Notes under the pieces: model-generated
What the model saw: the letters and a program-made list of their open reading frames with translations, nothing else
The model's database searches: none
Told to the model about the DNA's origin: nothing
Origin: Sandaracinaceae bacterium
Lineage (GTDB): Bacteria; Myxococcota_A; Polyangia; Polyangiales; JAFGIB01
DNA: 5,789 bases
Reading direction: 5' to 3'
Assembly (NCBI GenBank): GCA_017881145.1
Contig: JADGRG010000237.1
Span: 1-5,789, forward strand
Position numbers and translations under genes: made by a program
Shown here: in pieces, positions 5,609 through 5,789 of the stretch
Layout of the letters: every line of letters begins with the position of its first letter
How positions within the stretch are numbered: the first letter of the stretch is position 1

Positions 5609-5789
5609 ATGACGCGAGTCGTGGTCACAGGCGGTGCAGGTTTCATCGGTTCTCACGTGGCGGATGCGCTGCTTGCGGCGTCCTTGGACGTGCTGGTGCT
5701 CGACGACCTCAGCACGGGGCGTCGCGAAAACGTACCGGCCAAGGCGAGGTTCGTGCAGGGCGATATCCGCGATGCAGCGCTCTTGGAGC
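5609..5789 (+). CDS. NAD-dependent sugar-nucleotide epimerase (GalE-like), 5' part
   Basis: The first 60 codons of a gene that runs out of the window. The N-terminus MTRVVVTGGAGFIGSHVADALL has the extended short-chain dehydrogenase fingerprint TGGAGFIGSH (residues 7-16) of the Rossmann fold. It is followed by the acidic end of the second strand, VLDDLSTGRRENV (30-42), where Asp32 would bind the NAD ribose. Next comes GDIRD (51-55), whose Asp-Ile contacts the adenine. The DDLSTG form is typical of UDP-glucose 4-epimerase and related sugar-nucleotide epimerases used for surface polysaccharide precursors. The catalytic YxxxK lies beyond the window, so the exact substrate cannot be given. No ribosome site is seen before the ATG. 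The gene lies about 490 nt after tolB, with the opposite-strand tRNA between them, so it is not part of the tol operon. Confidence 0.9.
   Translation, partial: MTRVVVTGGAGFIGSHVADALLAASLDVLVLDDLSTGRRENVPAKARFVQGDIRDAALLE

Overview
This GC-rich window looks like chromosomal DNA from a Gram-negative bacterium, most plausibly a member of the Myxococcota (formerly Deltaproteobacteria). That rests on base composition, on a Tol gene set whose third member is a short TonB-like protein, and on an unfamiliar multi-pass membrane protein. It is a judgement from composition and protein style, not a database match.

Layout: positions 48-911 encode a six-or-so-helix membrane protein I do not recognise, preceded by a perfect 7-bp inverted repeat. 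Positions 1074-1595 encode a membrane-anchored TlpA/ResA-type thioredoxin. A candidate promoter then leads into tolQ (1688-2449), tolR (2475-2888) and a tolA/tonB-like gene (2885-3706). The tolR and tolA genes overlap by ATGA. A 101-nt gap with its own good sigma70-like promoter precedes tolB (3808-5118). After tolB come a 17-bp tandem direct repeat and an 8-bp hairpin. Next is a minus-strand tRNA with anticodon CAU (5197-5270), probably elongator tRNA-Met, with a strong promoter at 5343-5371. A gene-free stretch with several small hairpins and repeats follows. The window ends in the first 60 codons of an NAD-dependent sugar-nucleotide epimerase (GalE-like) starting at 5609.

How the genes work together: TolQ and TolR form the inner-membrane proton channel and stator. 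The TolA-like protein carries the energised signal across the periplasm, and TolB is the periplasmic beta-propeller partner. The system normally supports outer-membrane constriction at division and envelope integrity together with the lipoprotein Pal. Neither pal nor cpoB follows tolB here, so they must lie elsewhere if present. The TlpA protein could act on periplasmic thiols. TolB has a cysteine in the same inter-blade loop region of four successive repeats, which is the most unusual protein-level feature I found.

I do not see a convincing undescribed system. The region is mainly a housekeeping Tol cluster with some unusual details, listed as findings.
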